A DNA stretch of 9,536 nucleotides from Thermoleophilaceae bacterium (GTDB lineage: Bacteria > Actinomycetota > Thermoleophilia > Solirubrobacterales > Thermoleophilaceae), in contig JACCTJ010000214.1 of assembly GCA_013812485.1 (NCBI GenBank), forward strand, positions 1-9,536. The letters are read 5' to 3'. The notes under the pieces are model-generated. The model made no database searches. It was given only the letters and a program-made list of their open reading frames with translations, and had not been told where the DNA came from. The position numbers and the translations under genes are program-made. Position 1 is the first letter of the stretch. Each line of letters begins with the position of its first letter. Of the stretch, positions 1 to 7,137 are shown one piece after another.

Positions 1-1420
1 CCCGGGACGGCGTCGACGCCTCGCGCGGCGCCGGGGTGTGGCGGCGCGGCTCGGGCACGCGCGTCGCGTGCGGCCGCGTGCCCGTGAGAGTCCCGTAAAG
101 CGCGACCTGCTCGGAGACCACCTTGCCGATCCGCCGCACGCCCTCGCGCACCGCGTCCTCGTTCGAGCCCGAGAAGTTGAGCCGCATCGAGGAGCGTCCT
201 CGCCCGTCGAGATACGCGGCCTCGCCGGGCACGAAGGCGACGTTGTCGCGCAACGCGCGCGCGAGCAGGTCGGTCGTATCGATGAAGTCCGGCAGCGTGA
301 CCCAGATGAACAGCCCGCCGGCGGGCCGCGTCCACTCCGCCTCGGCGGGGAAGAACTCGGCCAGGGCGTCGAGCATGGTGTCGCGGCGCGCGCGGTAGAT
401 CTCGGTCAAAGAGTCGACGTACTGCCGCCAGTCCGCCTCCTCGAAGTAGGCGCGGACCATGAGCTGCGAGAGCGTCGAGGTGCATAGGTCGGCGGCCTGC
501 TTGCCCAGGTTGATCTTCTCGAGCACCGGCGGCGGCGCGGCGACCCAGCCGAGCCGGATCCCCGGCGAGAGGATCTTCGAGAACGTCCCCAGATACATCA
601 CGTAGAGCCCGCCGTCGAGCGAGCGCAGCGTCGGCTCGGCGCTGCCCTCGTAGCGCAGAAGCCCGTACGGATTGTCCTCGAGCACGAGCAGCTCCCGCCG
701 GCGCGCGATCTCGACCAGGCGGTGGCGGCGCTCGAGCGACATCGTCACCCCGGCCGGGTTCTGGAAGCTCGGCACGGTGTAGACGAACTTCGGCCGGCGG
801 CCCTCGCGCTCGAGCCGGTCAAGCGCCTCGTCGAGCAGGTCGACGCGCATGCCGCGATCGTCGACGTCGATCTGCACGACGTCGGCCTGGTAGGAGGAGA
901 AGACGGGGACCGCGCCGGGGTAGGTCGGCGCCTCGGCGACGACGACGTCGCCCGGGTCGATCAGCGTCTTCGTCACGAGGTCTAGAACCTGCTGGCCGCC
1001 GGTGGTGACGATGAGGTCGTCGCCGTCGACCGACATCCCCTCGGCGGCCATGACCTCGGCGATGCAGACCTTGGTGTCGGCGAGCCCCTCGGTCGGCCCG
1101 TACTGGAGCGCGCGGGCGCACGACTCGGCGGCGACCCGCTGAGCCATCGCGGCGAAGGTCTCGGGCGGGAAGGTGCTCGTGTCGGGCAGGCCGCCCGCGA
1201 GCGAGATCACCTCGGGCCGCTCGGTCACCGCCATCAGGTCGCGCATGGCCGAGGAGCGCATCACGCGCGTACGCGAGGCGAACAGGCCCGCGTAGCGCTC
1301 GAGGTCGCGCGAGGTCGAGCGCGGCGGCGGCACGCCTCCCCGTTCGCCGGAGCGCTCCCCGGACCTTCCGCCTCCCCGGGTGGGGCCTGCGGTCCCGCCG
1401 TGGGCGTCGTCTACAGTCAT
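1..1420 (-). CDS. PLP-dependent aminotransferase, MocR/LysN/ARO8-like (3' end cut by window edge)
   Basis: Fold-type I, class I/II aminotransferase, probably cytoplasmic, transferring the amino group of an amino acid to a 2-oxo acid via pyridoxal phosphate. 473 codons are visible and the frame is still open at the left edge. The core runs from about residue 50 to 440. Seen: SLAGGLPD (73-80), LQYGPTEG (105-112), TTGGQQVLDL (139-148), PSFQNPAG (217-224), LEDNPYG (248-254) with the cofactor aspartate at 249, and TFSKILSPGIRLGW (279-292) with the Schiff-base lysine at K282. SMRLNFSG (411-418) carries R413, the likely substrate-carboxylate arginine. This motif set matches the 2-aminoadipate/aromatic/branched-chain aminotransferases; there is no GntR DNA-binding domain at the N terminus. 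The substrate cannot be told from sequence. The ATG has GGGGAG four bases upstream. Residues 1-45 are a Gly/Arg/Pro-rich leader that the core does not need, so a later start is possible. The visible C-terminal tail (about 445-473) is Pro/Arg-rich. Confidence 0.93.
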   Translation of the reverse strand, partial: MTVDDAHGGTAGPTRGGGRSGERSGERGGVPPPRSTSRDLERYAGLFASRTRVMRSSAMRDLMAVTERPEVISLAGGLPDTSTFPPETFAAMAQRVAAESCARALQYGPTEGLADTKVCIAEVMAAEGMSVDGDDLIVTTGGQQVLDLVTKTLIDPGDVVVAEAPTYPGAVPVFSSYQADVVQIDVDDRGMRVDLLDEALDRLEREGRRPKFVYTVPSFQNPAGVTMSLERRHRLVEIARRRELLVLEDNPYGLLRYEGSAEPTLRSLDGGLYVMYLGTFSKILSPGIRLGWVAAPPPVLEKINLGKQAADLCTSTLSQLMVRAYFEEADWRQYVDSLTEIYRARRDTMLDALAEFFPAEAEWTRPAGGLFIWVTLPDFIDTTDLLARALRDNVAFVPGEAAYLDGRGRSSMRLNFSGSNEDAVREGVRRIGKVVSEQVALYGTLTGTRPHATRVPEPRRHTPAPREASTPSR

Positions 1421-2029
1421 GGCGCTCCCCGAGCCTACCGACCCCCGCCGCCCATCTCCCTCCTCCTCGCCATCGCCACGGGAGCCGGTCTCGCCGGAGC
1501 GAGCGGGGTACGCCCGTTCCTGCCGCCGCTGCTCGCCGGCGCGCTCGCCGGCGCCAACGTCGGTATCGACTTCGAGCGCGGCACGCTCGACTTCCTCGAG
1601 TCGCCGATCTTCCTGTTCGCGGTGCTCGTGCTCGCCGTGGGTGCCTACGCGGCCGAGCGCCGGCGCGTCGGCCGGCCGCTCGAGATCGGGCTGGCGCTGG
1701 CCGGCGGCGTGCTCGGAGCGCTGCTGTGCGCGGGAGCGATCTCCGCGGCACAGCAGCCGGGCTGGATCGGTCTGATCGTCGGCGCCGCGTGCGCCGCGCT
1801 CGGCTTCTTTGCCGTCGCCCGCCTGCTCGCTCGCGCCCGGGCGCGAGCCGCGACCTCGGCCGCTCCACTGTTCGCGATCTACGCCGACGTGGTGGCCCTG
1901 GTGCTCGCCGCCGTGGCCATCTTCGCGCCGCCGCTCGCCCTGGTCGCGCTCCTGGTCTTCGTCGTGCTCCTCGTGCGCTCGCGCTCTGAGCGTGGGCGCA
2001 AGTACGAGGGTCTGCGGATCCTGCGGTGA
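1400..2029 (+). CDS. DUF4126-like integral membrane protein
   Basis: Hydrophobic protein of 209 residues with about six predicted membrane segments (roughly 19-36, 42-54, 70-84, 97-115, 121-141, 156-191) and a basic C-terminal tail (RSRSERGRKYEGLRILR). The N-terminal part, with GAGLAGASGVRPFLPPLLAG, resembles the start of DUF4126 membrane proteins, in which a Gly-rich helix is followed by a G-x-R-x-F-L-P motif. I recognised this from memory and did not search for it. Function is unknown. The start is a problem: GTG at 1400 is the only usual start codon before the first helix, it has no clear Shine-Dalgarno, and it makes the gene overlap the divergent aminotransferase start by 21 bases. The first ~18 residues (Pro/Arg-rich) look little like coding sequence, so the true start is uncertain. 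The phosphodiesterase gene follows 36 bases downstream on the same strand, so the two may be cotranscribed. Confidence 0.75.
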   Translation: MGVVYSHGAPRAYRPPPPISLLLAIATGAGLAGASGVRPFLPPLLAGALAGANVGIDFERGTLDFLESPIFLFAVLVLAVGAYAAERRRVGRPLEIGLALAGGVLGALLCAGAISAAQQPGWIGLIVGAACAALGFFAVARLLARARARAATSAAPLFAIYADVVALVLAAVAIFAPPLALVALLVFVVLLVRSRSERGRKYEGLRILR

Positions 2030-2052
2030 TCGTTCAGCGGACGGGCTCGCCC

Positions 2053-2057
2053 AGAGG
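2053..2057 (+). promoter_or_regulatory. Shine-Dalgarno site for the phosphodiesterase gene
   Basis: AGAGG lies eight bases before the GTG at 2066. It supports this GTG as the start, since the next in-frame ATG (codon 23) falls after the first metal-binding aspartate (D17). Confidence 0.55.
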
Positions 2058-2065
2058 CGCCTGAG

Positions 2066-3571
2066 GTGGCCTCGACGCGGCCCAAGGGTAAGAAGGTCGT
2101 CCTCGGCGTGATCGACGCGCTCAAGCCTGAGATGCTCGACCGTGCGATCACCGAGGGCCGCGCGCCGGTGCTGGCCGCGCTGAGCGAGCGCGGCCTCCAT
2201 GTGCGCGACTGCGCCGCCGCCTTCCCCTCGCTCACCCCGGTCTGCGCCGCCTCGATCGCCACGGGGCTTTCCGTGGAGCAGCACCAGATCCCGTCGACGA
2301 ACTGGTACCACCGCGGTGAGGAGCGCTACGTCGAGTACGGCTCCTCGTTCTCGGCCTCCCAGGCCCACGGCGTGCGCCGCTCGCTCATCGACACCGTCTA
2401 CAACATGAACCTCGCCCACCTGACCCGCGCGCACAGGACGGTGTTCGAGCACCTCGACGACGCCGGCCTGCGCACCGCAGGCACGACCTATCTCATCTAC
2501 CGCGGCCGCACGCGTCACCAGCCGGCAGACGCCGGCATCTACCCGTGGATCGCCCGCGCCGCACAGTTCACCTACGGCACCTGGGGCCCGGGCGAGCTCT
2601 TCTACGCCGACCTCTTCGCCTCCCGCGACACCGGCTGCATCTCGACCCTCGGGATGCCGGGCCAGCGCGATCAGCACACCGCCTGCGTCGGCGCGCACCT
2701 CGTCGAGAACGACCTCTTCGACTTCATGCTGTTCTCGCTGCCCGACAACGACACCTACTCGCACCGGCGCGGGCCCTACGCTCAGGTGACCTCGATCGAG
2801 GCCGCCGACCGCGCGCTCGAGCGCATGATGCACGTGGCCGGCGGGATCGACGCCTTCCTCGAGGATCACGCGGTGATCGTCATGTCCGACCACTCCCAGA
2901 CCGCCGTCGAGGACATGGTCAGCCTGAGCGGCGTCTTCGGCGACCTCCGCGTGCTCGCACCAGGCGGCGGCGACCCCGCCGAGGCCGACATCGCCGTGTG
3001 CCCGATCGGCCGCTTCGCGGGGGTCTACGTTCTCAACCTCGAGCGCCGCGAGGAGCTGGTGCGGACGGCGGCCGCGGCCCTCGCCGGCGTGGACGGCGTC
3101 GACATCTGCGCGCGGCTCGAGCGGGCGGAGGCGGTGGTGACCGGCCCGAGCGGCGAGCTGCGATTCGCCTCCGGCGGCGATCTCGTCGACGCCCGCGGCG
3201 AGCGCTGGAGCGTCGAGGGAGACCTCGGCGTGCTGGCCCTGAGCGTCGAGGACGGGCGCGTGGGCAGCCGCACCTATCCGGACGGCCTGCGACGGCTGTG
3301 GCGAGCGCTGCACTCGCGCCACTCGGGCGACGTGCTCTGCTCGGCGGCTCCGGGCTATGAGTTCCTCGACTGGGGCGGGTCGCACCACATCGGGGGCGGC
3401 AGCCACGGCTCGCTGCATCGCCACGACTCGCTCGGAGTGCTGCTCGCCTGCGGGCTCGAGGGGGAGGGCGCGCCGCCCGCCCGTGAGCAGTGGTCGATCG
3501 AGGACGTGACGCCGCTCGTACTCGGGCACTTCGGCGTTGCGCGCGAGGGGGACGCCGAGGGCGTCGGCTAG
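2066..3571 (+). CDS. Alkaline phosphatase family protein (type I phosphodiesterase/nucleotide pyrophosphatase fold)
   Basis: Enzyme of 501 residues from the alkaline-phosphatase superfamily, closest to type I phosphodiesterase/nucleotide pyrophosphatases, which hydrolyse phosphoesters or phosphodiesters with two metal ions. Seen in order: VVLGVIDALKPEML with the first metal aspartate D17; AFPSLTPVCAASIATG with the likely nucleophile T57; SLPDNDTYSH (224-233) with D227/D229 and H233; VIVMSDHSQT (270-279) with D275 and H276; and a Gly/His-rich segment, GGSHHIGGGSHGSLHRHDS (437-455), whose GSHG (H447) fits the last metal histidine. All expected ligand positions are filled, so it should be active. 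There is no signal peptide or membrane helix, so a cytoplasmic enzyme is likely, unlike many secreted phosphatases. Residues about 310-410 form a less conserved insert. The substrate cannot be told. Its TAG stop is ten bases before the GtrA start, hinting at a joint role with the membrane protein; this is inference only. Confidence 0.88.
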   Translation: MASTRPKGKKVVLGVIDALKPEMLDRAITEGRAPVLAALSERGLHVRDCAAAFPSLTPVCAASIATGLSVEQHQIPSTNWYHRGEERYVEYGSSFSASQAHGVRRSLIDTVYNMNLAHLTRAHRTVFEHLDDAGLRTAGTTYLIYRGRTRHQPADAGIYPWIARAAQFTYGTWGPGELFYADLFASRDTGCISTLGMPGQRDQHTACVGAHLVENDLFDFMLFSLPDNDTYSHRRGPYAQVTSIEAADRALERMMHVAGGIDAFLEDHAVIVMSDHSQTAVEDMVSLSGVFGDLRVLAPGGGDPAEADIAVCPIGRFAGVYVLNLERREELVRTAAAALAGVDGVDICARLERAEAVVTGPSGELRFASGGDLVDARGERWSVEGDLGVLALSVEDGRVGSRTYPDGLRRLWRALHSRHSGDVLCSAAPGYEFLDWGGSHHIGGGSHGSLHRHDSLGVLLACGLEGEGAPPAREQWSIEDVTPLVLGHFGVAREGDAEGVG

Positions 3572-3574
3572 CCT
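3569..3574 (+). promoter_or_regulatory. Candidate -10 box for a leaderless GtrA transcript
   Basis: TAGCCT fits the TANNNT -10 pattern and ends exactly six bases before the ATG at 3581, so transcription would begin at or next to the A of the start codon. Its first three bases are also the stop codon of the phosphodiesterase gene. No good -35 box is seen. It offers a promoter for an ATG that has no Shine-Dalgarno. Confidence 0.4.
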
Positions 3575-3580
3575 GCCTCG

Positions 3581-4066
3581 ATGCCCACCGAGGAGACGCT
3601 CGTGGCGCCACCGCCTCCGATGGCCCCCGCGCCGTCCGTCCACCTGCGCGTGCGCCAGGGCATGCGCCGTCGCCACAACTGGCTTCAGCTCGTCAAGTTC
3701 TGTCTCGTCGGCGGGTCGGGTTACGTGGTCAACCTCGTCGTGTTCACGGCGGTGCTCTCGGCGTTCGGCCTGCACCACCTGCTTGCGGCGACGATCGCCT
3801 TCGCGGTCGCCGTGGCCAACAACTTCTGCTGGAACCGACGGTGGACGTTCGGCGCAAGCGGCGAGAGAGCGCGCTTTCAGGCGCCGCGCTTCTTCGCGGT
3901 GAGCACGGCGGCGTTCGTCTTCCAGGCGGCGATGCTCCAGCTGCTCGTCGTGGGCGCCTCGACCCCGGAGGTCGTCGCCCAGGCGGTCTCCGTGGCGGCG
4001 GCGACGCCGCTCAACTTCGTGGGCAACAAGATGTGGAGCTTCGCGGCGGGACGGGTGCCGGCGTAG
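3581..4066 (+). CDS. GtrA family membrane protein
   Basis: Small integral membrane protein of 161 residues with the four-helix layout of GtrA (helices about 38-58, 64-82, 103-122, 131-150). Proteins of this family are thought to help move polyprenyl-linked sugars across the membrane for glycosylation of surface polymers. Family signatures are clear: QLVKFCLVGGSGYVVNLVVF at the first helix, ANNFCWNRRWTFG (79-91) after the second, and PLNFVGNKMWSF (143-154) at the end. The N-terminal ~30 residues are Pro/Arg-rich and precede the conserved domain. Two starts compete: ATG 3581 lacks a Shine-Dalgarno but sits six bases after a TANNNT box, while GTG 3602 (codon 8) has GAGGAG six bases upstream. Either gives the full domain. 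No glycosyltransferase lies beside it here, so the sugar substrate is unknown. It converges with the metallophosphoesterase gene. Confidence 0.92.
   Translation: MPTEETLVAPPPPMAPAPSVHLRVRQGMRRRHNWLQLVKFCLVGGSGYVVNLVVFTAVLSAFGLHHLLAATIAFAVAVANNFCWNRRWTFGASGERARFQAPRFFAVSTAAFVFQAAMLQLLVVGASTPEVVAQAVSVAAATPLNFVGNKMWSFAAGRVPA
3590..3595 (+). promoter_or_regulatory. Possible Shine-Dalgarno for an internal GtrA start (GTG 3602)
   Basis: GAGGAG lies six bases before an in-frame GTG at codon 8 of the GtrA gene. If the transcript begins upstream, in the phosphodiesterase gene, ribosomes would probably start here. If it begins at the TAGCCT box, the ATG at 3581 is used. The motif also encodes two glutamates, so it may be chance. 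Confidence 0.35.
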
Positions 4067-4075
4067 GAGGATTGG

Positions 4076-4090
4076 CGCGGCCGTGCCGCG
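4076..4090. terminator. Short GC hairpin between the convergent GtrA and metallophosphoesterase genes
   Basis: CGCGGC and GCCGCG form a perfect six-base-pair stem around a three-base loop, ten bases after the GtrA stop codon. No T run follows on either strand, so it is not a classic intrinsic terminator. Its place in a 95-base convergent gap fits a transcription end, but a stem this short is common by chance at this G+C. Confidence 0.25.
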
Positions 4091-4161
4091 GGCGGTGACG
4101 CGAGCCCCGCACCCGCCGCTTCCGGACCTCCGAAGCGACCCGGCAACCCCGAACGCCGGCC

Positions 4162-4938
4162 CTACGCCCGCACCAGCAACTGCTCGATCGACGTCGCCCG
4201 CCCGTCGTCACCCGCCTCGACCACGACGCCGTTCAGCGCCGGGTCATCCTCCGAGGTCCCGAGCTTCTGCGGCATCTGCGTCACGAATCCGCGCACCGCC
4301 GGCTCACGATTCGCGCCGATCACCCCGCCGTGCGGACCGGTCATGCCCACGTCGGTGATGTAGGCGGTGCCGCCGGGCAACACGCGCGCATCCGCGGTTG
4401 GAACGTGGGTGTGAGTGCCGACGCAAGCGGTCACGCGGCCGTCGAGGTGCCAGCCCATCGCCACCTTCTCGCTCGTCGCCTCGCCGTGGAAGTCGACGAG
4501 CACGTGGGTGGCGTGGCCGCGCAGCTCGGCGAGGACGGAATCGATCTCGGAGAACGGCGAGCGCGCAGCGCCCATGAAGAGCTGGCCGGAGAGGTTGACC
4601 ACCCCGAGCTTCAAGCCGCCGGCACCCTCGACCACGGTGGCGCCGCGGCCCGGGTTGCCCTTCGGGTAGTTGGCCGGCCGCACGATTCGCGGCTCGCGGT
4701 CGAGGTAGTCGTAGACCTCGCGGTGCTTCCACACGTGGTTGCCGAGGGTGATGGCGTCAGCCCCCGCGGCGAAGATCTGCCCCGCAGTCTTCTCGGTGAT
4801 GCCGAGGCCTCCCGCGGAGTTCTCGCCGTTGACCACCGCGAAGTCGACTCGGTGGCGCTCACGCAGCCCCGGGAGCAGCGACTCGAGCGCTCGCCGCCCG
4901 GGGGAGCCCACCACGTCACCGACGAAGAGGAAGCGCAC
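4162..4938 (-). CDS. TIGR00282-type (YmdB-like) metallophosphoesterase
   Basis: Protein of 258 residues, close to the ~264 of Bacillus YmdB, whose family has two metal ions and shows phosphodiesterase activity on cyclic nucleotides (2',3'-cNMP is reported for YmdB). The start MRFLFVGDVVGSPGRRAL matches the family's N terminus with metal ligand D8. Further motifs: VNGENSAGG (37-44) with E39 and N40; ITLGNHVWKH (63-72) with N67 and H68; LVDFHGEATSEK (147-158) with H151; and VGTHTHVPTAD (173-183) with H176 and H178. All metal ligands are present, and TDVGMTGP (195-202) is also conserved. The start is GTG at 4938: an in-frame TGA lies four codons upstream, and the first residues align directly with the family. 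A GAGGAG lies upstream but 15 bases away, too far for a normal ribosome site. In Firmicutes this gene sits beside ribonuclease Y, which is absent here. It is divergent from the ABC transporter, with only 35 bases between start codons. Confidence 0.95.
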   Translation of the reverse strand: MRFLFVGDVVGSPGRRALESLLPGLRERHRVDFAVVNGENSAGGLGITEKTAGQIFAAGADAITLGNHVWKHREVYDYLDREPRIVRPANYPKGNPGRGATVVEGAGGLKLGVVNLSGQLFMGAARSPFSEIDSVLAELRGHATHVLVDFHGEATSEKVAMGWHLDGRVTACVGTHTHVPTADARVLPGGTAYITDVGMTGPHGGVIGANREPAVRGFVTQMPQKLGTSEDDPALNGVVVEAGDDGRATSIEQLLVRA

Positions 4939-4959
4939 GCCGGCATGTTCTCACTCCTC

Positions 4960-4965
4960 TACCGT
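4960..4965 (+). promoter_or_regulatory. Candidate -10 box upstream of the ABC ATPase gene
   Basis: TACCGT fits TANNNT and ends eight bases before the ATG at 4974, which would give a leader of zero to two bases. No Shine-Dalgarno is seen on the plus strand here and no -35 box is recognisable. Confidence 0.35.
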
Positions 4966-4973
4966 TGCCCGAG

Positions 4974-5726
4974 ATGACGCAATCGGCAAGGCCCGGGACG
5001 GGCGTATCCGCCCCGGGCGCGGGCGCGGCACCCGTGCTTGAGGCGCGAGGGGTCTCGAAGCGCTACGGGGCGCGGCACGCCGTGAGGCAGGTCTCGCTCG
5101 CCGCACGGCCCGGCGAGCTCCTCGCGATCATCGGCCCCAACGGCGCGGGCAAGACAACCCTGCTCTCCATCCTCGCCGGCGAGACGCGGGCCGACGGCGG
5201 CACGGTCAGCCGTCGGCCCGAGGAGATCGGCTGGGTGCCCCAGCAGCCCGCGCTCTACGGGCGCCTGACCGTGGCCGAGAACCTGCGTCTGTTCGCGCGC
5301 CTCGAGCGCTGTGCCGACGTGGGCGCGGCGGTCGAGCGCATGCTGGCTCAGACCGGTCTCGGCGACCGGGCCGGGGACCGCGTCGAGACGCTGTCGGGCG
5401 GCAACCGCCAGCGCGTCAACGTGGCCATCGGCCTCCTCTCCGAGCCGCAGGTGCTCCTGCTCGACGAGCCCTCGACGGCGCTCGATCCCGGCCAGCGCGA
5501 GCGCCTGTGGGAGTTCCTGCGCGGGCTCCTCGCGGGCGGTACGGCGGTCGTCTACTCGACCCACAACGTGCAGGAGGCCGAGCGTCACGCCCACCGCGTC
5601 GTGGTCCTGGCCGACGGAGAGGTCGTCTACGTCGGGTCACCGCGCGAGCTCGAGGACGTCGTCGGCGCGAGCGGGCTGGGCTTCGAGACCGCCTTCGTCG
5701 AGTTCCTGCGCCGGCGCGGGCACTAG
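4974..5726 (+). CDS. ABC transporter ATP-binding protein
   Basis: Nucleotide-binding subunit of an ABC-2 type exporter, 250 residues, cytoplasmic and membrane-associated. All motifs are intact: A-loop tyrosine in SKRYGARHA (28-36), Walker A GPNGAGKT (54-61), Q-loop at Q90/Q91, signature LSGGNRQR (140-147), Walker B VLLLDEP (160-166) with catalytic E165, D-loop STALD (167-171), and switch histidine H197 in YSTHN. It resembles the CcmA/NatA/drug-export class that drives ABC-2 permeases. An in-frame TTG at 4965 could extend it by three residues, but the ATG at 4974 is preferred. Residues 1-20 are a Gly/Ala/Pro-rich lead-in before the domain begins at VLEARGVSKRYG. The permease follows, with start codons 50 bases downstream of this gene's TAG; the two surely form one transporter. 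The exported substrate cannot be told. Confidence 0.95.
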   Translation: MTQSARPGTGVSAPGAGAAPVLEARGVSKRYGARHAVRQVSLAARPGELLAIIGPNGAGKTTLLSILAGETRADGGTVSRRPEEIGWVPQQPALYGRLTVAENLRLFARLERCADVGAAVERMLAQTGLGDRAGDRVETLSGGNRQRVNVAIGLLSEPQVLLLDEPSTALDPGQRERLWEFLRGLLAGGTAVVYSTHNVQEAERHAHRVVVLADGEVVYVGSPRELEDVVGASGLGFETAFVEFLRRRGH

Positions 5727-5774
5727 ATGACCGACTCCACGACACCGCACACGGCCTTGGAATCAGTCAGCTGA
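5727..5774 (+). other. 15-codon mini-ORF between ABC ATPase and permease genes
   Basis: An ATG directly abuts the ATPase stop codon (TAGATG) and opens a 15-codon frame reading MTDSTTPHTALESVS, ending in TGA at 5772-5774. The permease GTG at 5777 follows two bases later in another frame. It could be a leader that delivers ribosomes to the permease start by termination-reinitiation, or the remnant of an older permease N terminus. Translation is not shown. Confidence 0.3.
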
Positions 5775-5775
5775 C
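5766..5775. repeat. Perfect 10-bp palindrome just before the permease start
   Basis: GTCAGCTGAC reads the same on both strands and ends one base before the permease GTG at 5777, spanning the mini-ORF stop codon. It could be a small operator or an RNA hairpin over the start, but a 10-bp palindrome may occur by chance. Confidence 0.3.
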
Positions 5776-5776
5776 C

Positions 5777-7117
5777 GTGCGATGGCTCCTGCTCAAGGAC
5801 CTCCAGATCCTGCGGCGCTCGCCCCTGCTCGTGGCGCTGCTCGTGATCTACCCGATCGTCGTCTCGGTCCTGATCGGCCTCGCGTTGTCCCGCGCGCCGG
5901 AGAAGCCGCGCGTGGCCATCCTCAACCAGGTCCCGGCCGGCGGCGAGATCATCAGCCTCGGAGGCGAGGAGGTCAACACCGCGCGCTACTCCGAGGAGCT
6001 GTTCGAGGCCGTCGACCCCGTCCGGGTCGGCAGCCGCGAGGAGGCGATGGAGCTTGTGCGCGAGGGCGAGGTGCTCGGCGCTCTGATCATCCCCGCGGAC
6101 ATCACCACCAAGCTTCAGATCGGGCTCGAGCCGGCCACCGTCGAGGTCCTCTACAACGCCGAGGAGCCGGTCAAGGCCCAGTTCGTGCAGGACACCATCA
6201 AGTCCCAGGTCCAGGACGCGAACGCCGCGCTCACGCGCAAGTTCACCGACGTCGCGCTCGACTACCTCGACCTCGTGGTCTCGGGCGGCGACTTCTCTTT
6301 CCTCGGCCGTTCCTTCAACGTGCTCGGGCTCGGGCCCGCGGAGCAGGTTCTCCGCCAGGCCCGGGCCAAGGTCCCGCCGAACTCGCCCGAGGCGCGCCAG
6401 ATCCAGCAGGTCATCGACTTCGGCCGCCTCGCGCGCCAGAACCTCGACCTCTCCGACGAAGTGCTCTCCTCCGTCGGCGAGCCGATTCGCGTGGACGCGC
6501 GCGTGGTCGAGGGCGCGGGCTCGACCGCGCTCTCATCGTTCGCGGTGGCGCTCGCGGTGACGGTCTCGCTGATGTTCGTGACCCTCCTGCTGGCCGCCGG
6601 CACGCTCGCCCTCGAGCGCGAGGAGAACGCCTTCCGCCGGCTCGTGCGCGGACTCGTCTCACGCACGACCCTGCTGGCCGAGAAGGTCGGCCTCGCCGCG
6701 GCGTGCTCCTCGGTCGTGGCCCTGCTCATGCTCTGCGGCCTCGCCCTCTTCGTCGAGCTCGACTGGGCCCGCTTCCCGCTCTGGGCGGCCGCGGCGGTCG
6801 CCGGCGCGCTCGGCTTCGCGGCCATGGGCGCGGCGATCGGCGCGCTGGCTCGCGAGGTCCGCGCCGCGTCGCTGCTCGCCTTCATGGTCTCGCTGCCGAT
6901 CGCCTTCCTCGCCCTCGTGCCCTCGGGGGCGGTGAGCAGCGGGCTCTACGACGCCACGCAGGTGATCTCGGCGCTGTTCCCGTTCGACCCGGCGCTCGCC
7001 GCGCTCGTTGCTGCGCTCGACGGATCGAGCGATCTCCTCGCCCCGCTGGTGCACCTGCTCGTCCTGGCCCTGGCCTTCGCCACCGCGGCGCGTCTGGGCT
7101 TGCGGCGCTTCGGCTAG
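5777..7117 (+). CDS. ABC-2 type transporter permease
   Basis: Membrane subunit of the exporter with the ATPase just upstream; 446 residues. It has the ABC2_membrane_3 (YhgE/Pip-like) layout: one N-terminal helix (about 17-38), a large extracytoplasmic domain (about 40-250), then five helices (about 253-277, 302-327, 335-356, 365-385, 421-440). The N terminus RWLLLKDLQILRRSPLLVAL is typical of such permeases, with a basic cytoplasmic coupling segment just before helix 1. EREENAFRRLVRGLVSRTTLLAEK (280-303) is the cytoplasmic loop that usually contacts the ATPase. I chose GTG 5777 because the conserved N terminus begins there. The same frame stays open further upstream only inside the ATPase gene, where that gene is clearly coding. 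No strong Shine-Dalgarno precedes it, so coupling to upstream translation is likely. The substrate is unknown; lipid, peptide or drug export are all possible. Confidence 0.9.
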   Translation: MRWLLLKDLQILRRSPLLVALLVIYPIVVSVLIGLALSRAPEKPRVAILNQVPAGGEIISLGGEEVNTARYSEELFEAVDPVRVGSREEAMELVREGEVLGALIIPADITTKLQIGLEPATVEVLYNAEEPVKAQFVQDTIKSQVQDANAALTRKFTDVALDYLDLVVSGGDFSFLGRSFNVLGLGPAEQVLRQARAKVPPNSPEARQIQQVIDFGRLARQNLDLSDEVLSSVGEPIRVDARVVEGAGSTALSSFAVALAVTVSLMFVTLLLAAGTLALEREENAFRRLVRGLVSRTTLLAEKVGLAAACSSVVALLMLCGLALFVELDWARFPLWAAAAVAGALGFAAMGAAIGALAREVRAASLLAFMVSLPIAFLALVPSGAVSSGLYDATQVISALFPFDPALAALVAALDGSSDLLAPLVHLLVLALAFATAARLGLRRFG

Positions 7118-7137
7118 GAAGCCCGGGCGCGTCGTCC

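Noticed and set aside
38..487. Plus-strand open frame near the left end
   Set aside because: It is antisense to the aminotransferase C-terminal half and shows no motif.
819..1868. Long open frame on the minus strand, about 350 codons
   Set aside because: It is an Arg/Ala-rich translation of the wrong frame across the aminotransferase and the DUF4126-like gene. It has no motif and is explained by scarce stop codons at high G+C.
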